A stretch of DNA of 64,000 nt, from NCBI RefSeq assembly GCF_900117395.1, contig NZ_FPEG01000001.1:750119-814118 (forward strand), read 5' to 3'. The position numbers were made by a program, and so were the translations under genes. A model generated the notes under the pieces. It did no database searches and was not told the origin of the DNA. It saw only the letters and a program-made list of their open reading frames with translations. Positions 63,986 to 64,000 of this stretch are shown in pieces (the stretch's first letter is position 1; the number at the start of each line of letters is the position of its first letter). The stretch comes from Agrococcus sp. Marseille-P2731. GTDB taxonomy: Bacteria; Actinomycetota; Actinomycetes; Actinomycetales; Microbacteriaceae.

Positions 63986-64000
63986 CCGTTTGTGCCACGA

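Overview
This window is a stretch of core chromosome from a high-GC Gram-positive bacterium, most likely a member of the Microbacteriaceae (Actinobacteria); Agrococcus is my best guess at genus level, from memory of its 16S and not tested. Reasons: protein-coding DNA is very GC-rich; the order pgsA-cinA-clgR-DUF3046-recA-recX-miaB-miaA-dapF...hflX/lexA is actinobacterial; a bifunctional-type PriA replaces HisA; promoters have TAGGNT-like -10 boxes and many genes look leaderless; and the rRNA operon has no tRNA in its 16S-23S spacer. I saw no phage, insertion sequence, CRISPR array or tRNA gene.

Layout. 1-4.6 kb: the end of an amidohydrolase, kynureninase, aspartate ammonia-lyase and a PrsW-type membrane protease. 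4.7-11 kb: rpsO, a membrane protein, pnp, an M16 peptidase, a histidine phosphatase and an acetyltransferase. 11-18.8 kb: dapB, a TPR-like membrane protein, thyA, folA, an exported cell-wall-binding-repeat protein, a second acetyltransferase, dapA and RNase J. 18.9-22 kb: a MacAB-like adaptor/ATPase/permease set. 22-29.4 kb: ftsK, pgsA, cinA, clgR, a DUF3046 gene, recA, recX and a lipoprotein. 29.4-36.2 kb: miaB, miaA, dapF, a methyltransferase, hflX, then lexA divergent from a LysM gene. 36.3-40.6 kb: hisC-hisB-hisH-priA, an SseB-like gene and a DUF1844 gene. 40.7-43.5 kb: infC-rpmI-rplT-tsnR. 43.5-46.9 kb: a gluABCD-type amino-acid ABC transporter. 46.9-50.5 kb: pheS-pheT. 50.5-58 kb: a SIMPL-domain gene, argC-argJ-argB-argF-argH and tyrS. 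58.1-64 kb: a complete rRNA operon, 16S-23S-5S, ending in a strong terminator.

Functional themes. SOS response: recA, lexA and the LysM gene all carry LexA boxes, and the LysM protein resembles the SOS cell-division inhibitors YneA and Rv2719c. RNA metabolism: pnp and RNase J both start with TTG behind strong Shine-Dalgarno sequences, and pnp has a structured leader. Amino-acid synthesis: lysine/diaminopimelate (dapA, dapB, dapF), part of histidine, and arginine without argD, argR or argG at this locus. Regulation: about 18 genes have a TANNNT box placed 6-7 nt before the start codon, and in four cases the upstream gene's TAG stop codon is the first half of that box. I found no obviously novel multi-gene system. 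The observations most worth a check are the lexA/LysM control region, the stop-codon/promoter overlaps, the over-represented GGATGCG heptamer, and the RNA structures at pnp, infC and the rRNA leader.
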